Below the pieces are notes generated by a model. It made no database searches and was not told the DNA's origin. It saw only the letters and a list, made by a program, of their open reading frames with translations. From NCBI RefSeq assembly GCF_000003815.2, contig NC_049979.1:7160729-7220728 (forward strand): a stretch of DNA of 60,000 nucleotides, given 5' to 3'. The translations under genes and the position numbers were made by a program. This DNA comes from Branchiostoma floridae (lineage: Eukaryota; Chordata; Leptocardii; Amphioxiformes; Branchiostomatidae). How positions within the stretch are numbered: position 1 is the stretch's first letter; the number at the start of each line of letters is the position of its first letter. This document shows positions 1 through 14,100 of this stretch, piece after piece.

Positions 1-486
1 ACTTAAATGCATTTACAGCTATTTGGTTTTCCATTACATCATTAAGAACTTGCAATAGGGGATACATTGGAATGTCCTTGTTTGCACATATTTTCAATGC
101 TGTCATAGATGTTGCCAGTAGTAAGTTCTTAGCCATATTTGTTGACGAGGTTTATCAGTCACATATGTATACAGTTGACAGGCATAAACATGTGCCTAAG
201 GTATGTGTTTATACCCTTCAAAGTATCACTGATTGAGGAATATTCTGATAGCACAGTCAGTTCTTACTCACAAGGCCAAACCAGCTGTTTTTTCATACAC
301 ACACACACACACACACACTCACTAGATTCCATTCGTCTTTGGATAGCTGCATATTTATTTTTTTCATTCCAAAAAAAACGTTAGAATGTTAGATCAGAAG
401 TAAGCAGTGAAACTTTGATTGTTGTTACATTGAATTCAAGTAACAAGTAGTAAGTAACATTGAGTTCTGTGATTGGGCTGTTGCAG
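1..486. other. TDRD9 intron with CA microsatellite
   Basis: No coding signal. A (CA)n run of about 20 bp lies at 299-319. The acceptor of the first visible exon is TTGCAG at 481-486. Confidence 0.6.
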
Positions 487-2106
487 ATTATTACCACTGT
501 GGAGAGCAACAGTGTGACGGTCATACAGGGAGACACAGGAAGTGGGAAGACAACACAGGTGCCACAGTACATCCTGGACCACTATGCACGTGCCAACAGG
601 TGAGGCAAGCACAGGAGAGTGAAAATGTTTGGGAGTTAACACTATATGTTCCTGTTGTAAGACACACCAAATCAGAAGCTTTGTTTGCGTCGTAACTTTC
701 AGCACCAGGTGTAGGGGACAGGACACTATGGATCACACTGATTGAACATTGGAGAAGACTTGTGTATCTAATTTGTAAAAAGGCCAAGACTTTTGGTTAC
801 TGCCATTCAGGATATGCTACTGTAGTGAGGTAACCCTTACGATATTTTATCCCTACAGATGGTGTAACATTGTCGTGACCCAGCCCAGACGTATCGCTGC
901 CATCAGTATCGCACGGAGGGTGGCCGATGAGCGAGGATGGAGACTGGGTGGTATTGTGGGCTACCAGGTGTGGAAGTTAATAGTTTGTTAAGGAAAATGT
1001 GTGTAGGACAAATGGTCACAAACCAGTTGTTAACATCATGGTGACAAGCCACCAGGATGTATGCAATGTAGAATGGTCCTGATCTTGTCTCATGACAGGA
1101 ACTGAAAAAGTTCCTGTTAAATCTTAAAGACAACAGCAACCAAACTAAGTATTGACTATCATCTTCTATCATGTTATTCCTTATGTAGTTTGAAGAAAGG
1201 AGTACATGCATGCTGTATCATTATTTTAAGAAATTTGGCTGTCTTGTTGCTGATAACTATCAAAAGGGCTGTTTTCATTTTCTTACCAGCAGATGTAGAA
1301 GTTATATCCATGTAGGATGATATTTAGATGATTGTGACAGTATAGATTGTGTGCTGTAGGTTGGGATGGACAAGCAGCAGTCAGAAGACACCCGTCTGTC
1401 CTTCGTGACAACAGGAGTTCTCCTTCAGAAACTCATCAACACCAAGAACATGAACCAGTTCACTCATGTCATTCTGGATGAGGTCAGGCACAATTTTATT
1501 TCTTGTTTGCTAAAGAAAGAAATGGAGATTTGAACAAATTTTCCAACAAACAACTTCCTACAAAATTGATGATGAAATCTTCCTGTAAAATTACATACGG
1601 AATGTTATTACTGCTTACTATTGTCCAGGTTCATGAGCGAGACCAGGAAACAGACTTTGCCCTTCTGGTGGCACGGAAGCTGCTCCGGTCCAACTCTCGC
1701 CATGTAAAGGTAAGAACTGGCTGGGTATAAAGTTTTTAGATGTTTGTTTATTGTCCAAACCATGACAGCAGCATGCTGGGCCTGGGTGAAGTTATTTTTT
1801 GTAAAGTTGAACCTGAGTGGAGCAATTTTTATAAAACTCCTTTGAGATCAAAAATCAAACCTGATTCAAAGTGAATGATTCCACTGACACTCCTGGTATT
1901 GCCCTCACATTCTGTAAGTCCACAGTTGCAATGCTCTGCCCATGCAGGTGGTTCTGATGTCTGCCACGCTGGACAGCTCCATGTTTGCAGGGTACTTCAG
2001 TATCCCCGTACGAGGGGAGCTGGCTCCTGCCCCGGTGGTCACGGTGGAAGGAAGGCTGTTTCCTGTCACAGAGTTCTATGTGGAGGACCTGGCACCATTA
2101 GGACCA
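487..2106 (+). CDS. TDRD9: TDRD9 exons 1-5 of window: helicase domain 1 (motifs I-III)
   Basis: Five exons encode the ATP-binding RecA lobe. The first has Walker [14 protein letters not shown] (motif I). The second has [18 protein letters not shown] (motif Ia). The third has TTGVLLQKL (motif Ib) and ends ILDE. The fourth starts VHERD, so motif II is DEVH, split exactly by an intron. The fifth starts VVLMSATLD (motif III SAT). All catalytic motifs look intact, so an active ATPase is expected. Confidence 0.95.
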
Positions 2107-5100
2107 GTACATTTAACAACCTTCCCTTCCCTCCTGTTGTTCCATCTAATCCTTTGCTTGCTTTCAACTGAGGAAAATAAGATGAATAGATGAGTTTGAA
2201 ATGAGTGATAAAATTTTCTTTTGGGAAAAATCATAATTTGAGTCATTTTCAATGTTACCGTGATGTAAAAGTGTTTTTGTGTGTCCTCAGCTCCCTGTGC
2301 TGGAATGGGACTGCCCAGAAATCAGCCAACAGTCCTTTGAGTTGGCACGTAAACTCATCCTCTACTTCGACCAACTCGAGGCCCAGGAACAGGGGTGAGT
2401 TCTTCTCTTGTTCTTCCATTCCCACATGGTCAGTTTTGTCTGACTGACAAGTATGTAATGTCAATTACAGTTTATGAGATGACTTAACTTATCTGGAGTA
2501 TTCCTATTGATTCCACAGGAGGAGTATCTCAGAAGGACTGGGTGTCAACAGAGGCACTGTGCTTGTGTTCCTACCAGGTAGGTCTCAGTTGTGAACTAAG
2601 GGACATCTAAAATAATAAGTTATAAAATGTCTGTATTGGAGATACTTCATTATTACTGTCATGTTGATGAAGGTTAGACATCCAGGTACAGTAGAAGCCA
2701 GCAATTGCACAAGGGATAACTGAACACTTCTGTTAATTGCACAGAATCCCAAAGTCCCATGGTGGTGCGGTCCAGATAAATAACTTTGCTTTTTTGCACT
2801 ATCCAGATGATTGCACAAAATGTGCTGACAAATTGGGAGTGCAATTAAATGGCTTCTACTGTAGTAAGATACAAAATGCAAAAATTACTCAAACTTCAAG
2901 CACTAGATGGATGATCAAACATTTCAGAAATCACCCCCTTCAACAGTGAACCATGATCCCAGCTGCATTGTTCATTTTGTTCCAGGTCTTGCAGAGATTA
3001 ATACATTGGATGAGCTTCTTGCTCATGAGGTAACAAGATACAAGTAAGTAGGAAATTTTTGAAGAAAACTTTGTACACTGTGTCTTGGAGCAGACCACAG
3101 TTGTTTATAAGATTCACTGGCAGCATTGCTCAGTTTATTCAGTAACACTTGACACTATGCTATAAACTGTGTGAACATTAGTGGTATAGGTTGTTGTTGT
3201 TACAAGAGACTTACTCAAAGTATTTAGAGATGTCTGGGGCTAACTGACAATCCTTTTCTACCTTCTGTCGTCGATGATTAAGCTTTTGTTATTATATGTT
3301 GTGTTGTGTAGGCTATGGGTGCTTCCCCTTCACTCAACAATCACATCAGAGGAGCAGGCACAGGTCTTTGTTCCACCCAGGCCTTACCAGAGGAAGGTGA
3401 GAGAAACATGTACTGTAGGATGCTTAATGATATGTAAGGTATTACAAGTTTGTCTATTGTCTCAATTTAAAATCATCGAAGAGGAAAGTGACCATGAATT
3501 GTAAATGCATTTAAGTCTTCTGAGATTAAATTTGGCGGAAGCACCATGCACTGTAATCTTTTACTGCCACGGAAAAATGTTTGCGGTGGTTTTAAGTTCA
3601 TGGTAAATTTGCAACAGAAAAAAACATAAATGTCTGCATTTACAATTACAGTATCACCCAGAGATCAATGCTCAACATCTTTATTGTTTGCAAGTGAAAG
3701 AAACATGATTTCTAACCAATATGAACTTTTTTTTAAATTGTTCATTTTAGGTAAAAGCTTTAAAAGTGTGTTAGTAACAGTTTTCCCTTTTTAGGTCATC
3801 CTGTCAACAAATATAGCGGAAAGCTCCATCACTGTACCTGACATCAAATATGGTGAGGAAAATTCCTGTCAGATATCTATCCCAGTATGAAATTTTTCTC
3901 ACAACTCTTTTTTTTTTATTTCTAGTATATTAGAGGGCTGTAACTTGTTGAGAAGTTGTCCTTTATTATTTCTGTTTTATTCAATGTTGCTTTTGTTCCT
4001 TCAGTGATTGACTTCTGCCTGACTAAGTGCATGGTGTGTGACCCTGAGACCAACTACCAGAGTCTGCAGCTCAACTGGGCATCTCAGGCCAACTGTACCC
4101 AAAGGAAAGGTAGGATTGTAGTGCCCTACAATGTATTGAATTGTACATAAGTATAATGAAAGTCTGTCAGATTCCCAAACATACCTTTGATGGACAAACG
4201 GATATAGTTTTATGTCAAGATTTTCCAGCATCAAGCTCCCTTAGATGGGACACTTGTTGTACTGCCTTGTCACAGCTTGTGTCTCACAAAAAAGGGGGTG
4301 GAGGCATCAAAAGTTAATTCTGTAGGATTGCAACCTACTGACATTTTGTAAGGGTTATGTAATGTGACAACAATATTTTGTAATGCATAAAGAATGTGAA
4401 ATATGAAAATAACTTTTTGTACGATAATGTATAATATGCTAATACCAGTAGATATGATTCTTCTATTCCTGAATGTTTTGTGTGTTGGAAGTATAATTCA
4501 GTAATATTTTTGAGGAAGAACATGAAGACATGTAAGGAGAAGCAAGGTTCTCCTAAGAATTTTTAGTATAGTGGAGGGACTGGCAAAAAATAACCTGATG
4601 GTAAGATGATTATTTTTTGGAAAACCTTCTGACAAGTTGATTGTAATTGATGAAGTGAACACGAACAGTTAGCACTGTTTTCATGAAAACGGGCTCATTT
4701 TGCAATGACAGGGTGTCAAATACTTCTAGAATAATAGCGATACCTTTTGTTGTGTACTAGTGAAACAACTATTGATTTGATCATCACCCATTCACAAGTT
4801 TTGCAGATAATGCTGACTGGAAAAGTGATGCCGCTTGGCACAAAAATCTGTGAATTTTCAGGAACCAGGAAAATAGGAAGAAGCACACTAACTTTTAAAA
4901 GTATAGTGGTACTGGGCCAGGAGTATAGTGGAGAAGACAGTTAATCAAAGTTTTAGATCTGATACTCCATGTTTGTACTTTTTGCCAGGTCGAGCGGGCC
5001 GTGTGTCCTCAGGTCGAGCCTACAGGATGGTCAGCAGGGAGTTCTATGATATCCACCTGCCGGAGTACGGCATCCCAGAGATGCAGGTATGGTATGTGCG

Positions 5101-8100
5101 AGTACACCAGGAGTGAACTGGATTGTATGTTCAGTTGTAATCAGAACTCGTAACAAACATCCATTTATGTCTTCCCATGTCCCTGAAACTGGCAGACTAA
5201 TCTGAAGGCAGCCTAGGGTCTTAGAAATGTGGTTGGTTGTTTTGTGAATTTTGGTTCTGATGCAAACCATGATTTTTAAAGAAAAAGTCTTTAACTTAAG
5301 ATTAAGATTGTGAAGGTGATTCCTTGTGTTATCAAGATGAAAGTGTAATATTGATCTAGTGCAGAAAAAAATGAAGATTTAAGTCCAGCAATAATCTTAT
5401 GAATAAAGGTAAAGAAGTCCTTAAGAAGGTAAAGGTGCACTCTCACTGCACTTGCAGCAAGCTTGCGTCGCTGCAGGGTTCGAAAGATACTCAACGAATT
5501 CCAGAGATAAAAAACAAATTTTCTTACTTTCTGTGTACAATGTACAAATGTATTTTGTCCTCGTCTAAGTCATACTTTTACTCATTACGCAATATCTAAC
5601 TTATAAAAAGATTGGAGAAAGTAACAAATCAGTGACGCAGTGAACAAACCCTGCAGTGGCGCAAGCTTGATGCAAGTGCAGTGAGAGGGCACCTTAAAAT
5701 GAAACTTTCCCCCTGTGCAGCGCTGTCCCCTGGAGCAGCTGGTACTGAAGGTGAAACTGTTGGACCTGGGGGAACCGAAGGCCATCCTGGGGCTGGCCCT
5801 GCAGCCGCCCAACCTGGACGCCATCGAGGCCACTGTCTTACTACTGAAGGAGGTAAGAAAGGACATTTTATACTGTATTAGTTTGCAGGGATTTAAGATT
5901 GCCATAGGGACAGTATGGTCAATGATGCGATATTCCAGTTTAGGGGCATGCACCTATGGAAAAATTTGAAATCTAGACCCTCTGGAATGATATTTCCTGC
6001 ATTTTGAAGTGTAAATTTTCTAGTAGACGAAGCTGTTCAATGGCATCTGTTTTAGTGAAAAATTACACAAGGGCGACAATTTTATTATATCATTACATCG
6101 ATTTTTGTCCATCACAGAGGACGGAAATAGGCAAATTTTTTATTTTTTATTTTGCAATTGAAACAATGCAGTAGGCGTGCCACGCATGAGAAGAAGTCAG
6201 AACAAGCATTGTCATGTGGAGAGTGAAGACTGTGACCTTGAAAACTCTGACCATTAAACCATCCAGCATCCTTTCTTAAGATCTCCCTTTATTCCTTAAA
6301 GTTTTAAAACTTAGGTTTGCAGTTTGGGCAGCCTCATCACAAAGCTTTGAAATTTATTCAGTCAAATGAACCTGTAACAATATAACTTTACCAACTGTTT
6401 TTTGTCTCTAAGACAATGGGTGAACAGTCAGGTATTCTTAATACCCAGATTTTCCTTTTGAAAATATCCACATGTGAAAAGAAAGATTAGTCACAAAAAG
6501 TCTTGCTAAATGAAGTATTATTGGTGTGTCTATCAATCCCTGCAGGTGGGTGCCCTCTCCACAGACACTTCAGAAGGGATCAATCCTCATGATGGTGACC
6601 TGACCTTCATAGGTCGTGTGTTAGCCGCCCTCCCCGTGGACGTGAGGGTGGGGAAGTTGTTGCTGCTTGGACACGTGTTTGGCTACCTGAAGGAAGTTCT
6701 CGTCATAGGTAGGGATCTCAAGTTGCAGTTAAGTTGTCGTGCCCAAGATTAACTACAGTATGTGCAACTGTGGAGATTTACCTTGTGTTATAGAGGACAT
6801 AAGGCTCTATCAATCCCTTGTCATATCTCTCCTGTGCTGTGGAGAATCAGACATTAAGTTGCAGAACCTTGCCTGTCATATGTCTTAAACGGGAACCTGG
6901 ACTATATATTCTATAGAACATAGTACAACGTAAAAGAGCGCGCCGGTTCCGGGTCCGCTCAGTTGTGCTCTGGACGCCGTGAGAGACGGACGCACGGCAA
7001 ATGCGCTCCCGCAAATCCGTTGTCATTCTCCTGCATTGCGATATATTGCATATCATACACTTTGGGAGATTGTTTTAGGATGTAATCATTATAATCAGTA
7101 CTAAATAAAGGGAGTCATTTTCCCATTCTACACGACTTACGTGCCATATGCTATCCGGGTACTACGTACCTGGCATATATGGAGTAGATTTACAACGCAA
7201 ATTACGTCGTCGAACGTGATGGGTTATTATACATACAAAAGTACGACCCATGAGCTTGTGAGAAAGATCAGAAGGACACTTTCAGCGGCATTGTTTCAAC
7301 TGATATGGTAAAGGAGGCAACCTTACAGATGCTCAGCGTACTACAGTCACTGCCTGAGACCACACTCCACAGTCGGACGCGAAATTCAACGCATCGGTAA
7401 GTATTTCTGCTTGTTTAGTAAGCATGCTTATGAACAAAGGTGTCTGACATTAGTTGTGAATATCTACAAGTAAGTAAAGTAACTTCCCGGGTGAATGATA
7501 TAGGTGTAACTAAAAACTTTGAAAACTCTTGGAGAGTGTCTGAATCAGTGTGGTGTTGCACTTTTGGGGTGAAGGTGCAAGGGTCACAGTGCACGTCCCT
7601 GAACAGCTGACGGCGACTTCGAAGGGCGCCAATATTTTTGCGTGCTGGAAGATAAGACTACTGCATTTCAATTGTCAGTGTCAGCAAGATGTCAAAGGAA
7701 ATCAGCATCGTCATAACTAACCTGTTTCACTCAAATTTCACAGCATTCTCAGTCTTTCTGTCGAACTCAGTACGTCAGTAAGCGAGGACGCCGGGGTATT
7801 TCAACTCAAGTACAGTTGAATCGCATCCGCCATCACGGCATCAGTGATTGAGGTAATAACTAATTAGTTAGTACCAACGTTAATAGAAAAGTTTTGCTAA
7901 AGTGTAATTCATGACTCTATCAAGACTATAGCGAGCAAAGTATAATGCGGCTGCAGTTTGTTCTTTGTAAGCAGTGACTTCATGACTGACAACCAGCCCG
8001 GTTACGTACATGTACGTGGCTATGCATGGTTCAACATCATCAGGTTGCTGTACCGTCATTTGCTTCAGACTTATTACGATCTTGATGTGTTAGGATGGAC

Positions 8101-11100
8101 ATCTTTACAAGACTTCTTGTGCCTTTTTAAATAAGAAGTTGCATGTGGCAAACCGAGTCCACATATAGACATAGGCAACCAAACTTCTGAAATCTTTGTA
8201 ACAATTTGAGATTTTCACATAACGCTTTATCCCACCATGTTACATACATTTATAACATGGACAACATTAACGTTACATTTATAAGTTTCTAAACGGCTTC
8301 AGCATGGATTCACCAGTAAATAGGTTTGTGAGCTGGGAACATTCATGGAAAATATGCCCGGGTCTCATGCACAGATGGCTTACCACAAAATATCCACCAA
8401 TCTCCAGCTGTGTAATATAATAATGTACTAGAACCTGACAATACTACATACTTTTATGGGGATACAATTTGAAAATTATGCTGATGTTTGGAAATTGTTC
8501 AAAATATAGAGATATTTGTGTAGTATATGTTTAAACATGTTCAAACCTTCATGTACAATTGTTTGAATGACTTAGAAATATGGTGACTGAAATATGGATT
8601 CATCTGAAATATTTCAAAATTATCACAAATATCATGTGAAAACCTTCTCTGTGAGTTGAAATTGACTCTTAGTTTTAAAAAAAAGGCAAATGCTAGAAAA
8701 ATACCAATATCAAAAAAAGAACTATGTGCAACAGTGCAGATAAAACTCACTTATTTGAACACATATGGCCACAAGGAGCAACCGTCAGTGTAAAGACACT
8801 TCACAAGTTCATGTAACACTCTGGATACACATGATGCCAGAAGTTAAAACTTCTAGCAGATGATTAAATTCATAACAAATTTACACTAAAACCACCTAGT
8901 TATAATGTTGTCATATACATACTATACTGCAATACTTGTCAAGTAGAGTTGAAAAGAATCTAAGCCAACTTTGCTGTCAGGACAGTTCTCATACTGAGTG
9001 GACATGTTGAGAGACATGACCATCTAGATATTCTAAATTGTCCTGTATGGTAACTGTTTTGTAGAGTTTTTTTAAACTTTCAAGGCTATATGTATCATCA
9101 TGATAAGAATTTACCATAAATTTGGCTATAAACTCACACCCTGCATAACTGGATAATGAAAACTGCAGGTATGGGCAGTGAGTGGACCTACTACCCAAAA
9201 CTACCCATACAGGGACTTGAATAAAAGAGGACTAATTACACATTTGTGATGATTTTTGCCTTTACATTGTTTCTACTGGTGCAATAGTTATTTCTTTATC
9301 CCATATCCTCACACTGTTGTTGATACTATTCTCATGCTCAATACAAATCACCAATTTCACTGTAAATTTCTTTCTCCATACAGAACACAAATGCCATGTC
9401 TTGATGACAGACAACTGCTGACAACTCTACCAAAACATCCTGAGGGACAAGAAAAGTTACTGTATCAATCATGTTGTCTACATGCATATAGAAGCTCTAC
9501 ACTTTGCATAACACACCTTTACTATATCTAGTTATAGACAGTGACAAACAAAGAAAATATTGATTATCAAGGTCAACAATTAGATATGTTGATGCCTGTA
9601 GTATCTGTATGCTGGCATGTCCTCTCCTGTTCTTCCAGTCCTTACAAGCTGAACATAATCAAAATGAGTCATGTTAGGGCTTTTAGGTGCAGTGTATTAT
9701 ATTTAGTAAGTAGAGTCCATTCCAAGACACCATGAGGGTTTTTAGGCGATATTTATAATTAGTCTGAATTATTTTGAATAAAAGAATGTATGAGCCACAA
9801 TAATTGAATTATTTTAAAAAAAATTGATTAAGAAAATGCTCATTTATTTGAATTTCTTTGAATATTTTAGAAACATTTTGAAAGTAACTGTACAAAAATA
9901 TCTTTATTTAGAATATTTGTGAAACCTCTCTGTGATTATTTCACATTTACAAATATTTACAAAAAATGGTAAACCTGGCCAAATGGTAAAATTAGTTTAT
10001 TGCCCCCATAAAAGTAAGCCCTATTGTTGCATCTGTATATTTTTAGATTTCACTGCTGGGCACTGGTGGATCCTTTGTGGTGGACCATTGTTGCATGGCA
10101 CCCAAACATACTTTGCAAGGATGTGTGAATTGCTATCTTCCCAGCCCACCAAACCATTTACAAAAAATGGTAGAAAATGGTAAATAATGGTAGAATGCTG
10201 TTATCATTATTTAGAAACCATTAGAAGTATCCAATTCCACACCATGAATATTTCCAAAGTTTTACAGGTCCAGGGAAATATTTAGAAAGTTGAAACAGTG
10301 TTAGAAATATTTCTGAAGTATCAAATGTCCGAGACATATAATTACAAAACTTTAAAATCAATTCTAAACAATGGCATCCGCATGGTGTCTTGGAATGGAC
10401 TCTAACTAAGTATTGTAACAATTATAGTGTCAACAAAATGATTTAGGGTTAATTTTTTGGCACATGATGTAATGTACTGAAAGTAAAACAAGTTCATTGT
10501 CAATTGGCTATTATGGCTATGTTGTATTTTGATGTGGAAATGTGATTTTTGTCAAAAGTTAGCAACTTGAAATGTCAAAGTTTTAGAGAACACTTCCTTT
10601 GTAATATATCCAATAAAGATATAAAGGTTAGAGGCATTGATTTGAATATTGTCATTTGTGTGTACGAAGTAATAAACCGTTTACTGGTAAAAGTCCCCTC
10701 AAAGCCTTATTAGTTTGTCAAAAATTGTAACTGTTCATAAAGACAATACGTTACATCATCACTCATATATCTGACATAACGTTGTCTCGCGTCTGATTTT
10801 CTCTTAGGCCCGCGACTTCCCGCTACGTTATTGTGTCCATTGCGGTGTCATATTTTGCTACAATTGTACGGCATAACAGGGGATTACGTTACCGACCTCT
10901 GTTGTTGTATTCAAGAAAAATGTGGTAACATGTTAACGTTATATCGTGACGGCAAAATACGTTGTGTAGTCGACATCAGCATATGGTACGTTGTAATGAG
11001 ACTATATGTTATGAGTTCAATAATGACTGGGATTTGTCTTAACGTTACCTTTTTTGTTGACTCCTTGATGTAACGTTAACGTTACCGATATCAGCGCTCC

Positions 11101-14100
11101 GTGTGAATTTGTTTTGTAGCGTAACAAGTTCAAATACCGTTCATCCCCCTCCCCAATACTCCACTTGCGAACTCGCAATTTTCTTCTGTTTGCTTGGGTT
11201 TAGCAAGAAACATCAGATGATCAGGGTACACTATATACGATGCCCTTGTTTCTTGTTATGTCTGTGTCCCTTAGTTCTTCACTCCAGGTTTTGCCTGACA
11301 TCGATGCCTGTCCCTTTCCTGACCTTGTCAGTGTTGAGTGGATTTTGTTCTAGTCACAACTGTAACATTATATATTAGCGATATTATGTCGGACGAAGGA
11401 AATCACCAGCAACTTATATTTTCTAAATGAAGGGGCAAGTCTCTCGTTCAACAAGTCTGACATATTATCCAAGGCTAAGATTGTGTTGTCGGCAACTAAC
11501 GATAGTCTGTTTTAAAATTGTCCTGTTATAAAGTTGTACCTACTTATGTGTGGGGTAGTACGGCTTGTACACAGGGAAATGTACAGTACGTACGGACTAC
11601 AGATGACTGAAGGACACGAGTCAGATGTGGTGTTGTGTACTGCTACATGGGCTTTGTTGTCCGTACATAGAAAACATGGAGTACTGTAAGTATTACACAG
11701 ACAACAGGGAAGTGACGCCGGGCCGACCGACTTTACGTAAATTACCATGATTGTAGTAAGATTATTGTGGGGTACATCTATCCATTAGACTTTACTGTTA
11801 CCATTTTTTAAACCTAAAACGGCTGGCAGGGCTGCGGCTTGTACCACGGGAGCACCTCGCTTGTGCGTCCGCACGTCGTGGCGGTCAGTGACGAAAAGAG
11901 TTGTTCGGCTCTGGCACCGTAGGTGACCCATACTTATAGTCAGTTCGAAACCGCTCGGAACGCGCCGAGCGTAACCGGCACCTTCGGTGCCGCCTTCTAT
12001 AGAACAGTTTTACGTTTAAGCAGAGAAGGAGCCTGTCTGTTGTATATTCAGATATTGTGGTCTGTCCTGGGTAAGGTACCCTGTGTTATTGATGACAAAC
12101 AACACTATCGTGACCATCATCATCTGTCGAACCCCCTTGAGGATGGGGTAAGTCCATGCACCACTGTAGTCCACGCCAATCTGTCTGCCATGACCGCTCC
12201 CAAGTCCTCCTCGGCTAGCCCAGTATCTCTGGAGAGAACTCTCGGGAAGGTCTCTATTGTAACACTAACTCAAGTTTCAAGCAGAACAGTAGATATCCTG
12301 TGTCTATGTTAGAGCAAAATTATGACAGACATTGCAAATGATAATTGTTCTTGCCCCCTCCACTGTAGGTGCATCTCTCTCCCTGAAGAGTTTCTTTGCG
12401 AAACCCTTCAGGGGGGACCTGGAGTCGTACAGGTAAGTCTTCAGCTCAATCACTTCTTCTCACTGCCTTTTGATAAGCAGATCTAACTTGAAGTCAAACT
12501 AGCCTTAGATTCTTAGTTTTACACCATTTGTTCAACTTTGCCTATTCATCATTTACAAACTAATGAATTCTGTGTATGTCTGTCTGCATTTTTGTGGGTC
12601 TGCCGCTACCAGCCCAAAGCTGCCTAGGCAGACCCGTTTAATGAGTTGTTTCATTGTCAATAAAGAAAGACAGAAGTTGAAAGAAAGTTGTAGGAATTCT
12701 AAAAGGTGCCTTTCTGAAATACCTGATGTCTCTGTGATGTGTTCAGATCGAAGATGGCCTGGTCTGAGGGAACCTTCAGTGACTGCCTTGCCATGCTGAA
12801 TGCCTACAAGGTATGTGCAGTATAGTAATACTAGGAATCTGTCCATTTAGATATATATCATCTTTGACTGCTCCTTCAGTTTTGAGAAAATCCCCGAAAT
12901 CTCATTTTCAGACTTGTCATAGATGTCAGAAAATCTGCAGAAAATGTGGTTATGTCAGAAAGCCCATATCACCTAATGCTCCTTCTTCTTTTGCAGAAAT
13001 GGCAAGATTGTTGTCAGTCAGGAATGTTCAGAAATAGGCAGGTAAGGTAACTCATTACAGACTCAACATAGATGGTGTCATGGGAGATTCAATATTTGAC
13101 TTGTAATTGATATGGTCATATTTGATTTAGATGCAATATGGCAAGGTATCAACATTTATGTGAAGTAGCTTCCCATATTTAGAACAAATAAAACTTTGAT
13201 AAGCAGACAAGATACTAACTCAGACAATTGAAGTTCCTCTTTGATGTCATTTTTTTTTTACTTTGTCTTCCCATAGCAAGAGCTAGAGTGGGCAAAGAGA
13301 AACATGCTTCAACTCAAGAGAATGAAAGAGGTAAGAAACGTACTATTGACCAACTTTATTGTTTTGTGTATTTTTATTGATGTTTTATGGGTCCCATGTG
13401 ATACCTGCACAGAAGCAGCCGCTTGTTGTGATTAGCATACATGTGTTTCTGTATGCAGATGTCAGCAGTTGCCAAGGAACTCCAAGATCGTTTAGCAAAC
13501 TTTAACATCCGCGTGTCGCTGGAAAGGAACCCACTGGTAAACCACTCGAGAGACACCTCACAGGACAATCTGATTCTCAAGGTGGGCTGGCAGCTGTTAT
13601 TATCTGTTGTACCCAATGTGAAGGCCATTCTAGCTGGTATTTTTCTTTAAGACATCCTCGGTAAGCTTCCAAATTTGATTAACAGTCAAACCTGTACAAG
13701 TAACCACCTCTACACAAGGACAACCTGAACAAAGTGACCACTTTCTGATGATCCCTTAGATAATTTCTCCTTTATTGTATGAATCCTGTCTTTAGCGACC
13801 ACCTGTCCACATAGCCCAGATTTTATTGGTTCACAGAGTGATCTTCATGGGCAGTTATGGCTGTATGTAAAGGCATGGAAGAAAGCAATTTTGATCCTTT
13901 GACTTTTGAAATGCCCACAAAGACCTGGTGCAGTTGGCACGATAAACATCTATTCAGTAAGAAAGGTAAGTACCTCTCTCTCTCTCTCCCCAGATGGTCC
14001 TGGCTGGAGCGTTCTACCCAAACTACTTCACCTGTGCAGCCTCAGATGAAGCAGAGGCTGTGCGAGACTTGTCAGGCAGCAACCCCCTCACAACAGTCAT

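Larger units (their letters stand above)
6709..12368. other. Unusually large TDRD9 intron (5.66 kb)
   Basis: Interrupts the HA2 region. It holds a TIR element (9711-10404), an ACGTT-rich segment (10.74-11.09 kb), GC-rich hairpin-bearing segments near 6.95 and 11.95 kb, and two exon-like segments bounded by good splice motifs (7329-7396 and about 7755-7852) that do not fit the TDRD9 frame. No conserved protein is recognised. Confidence 0.6.
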
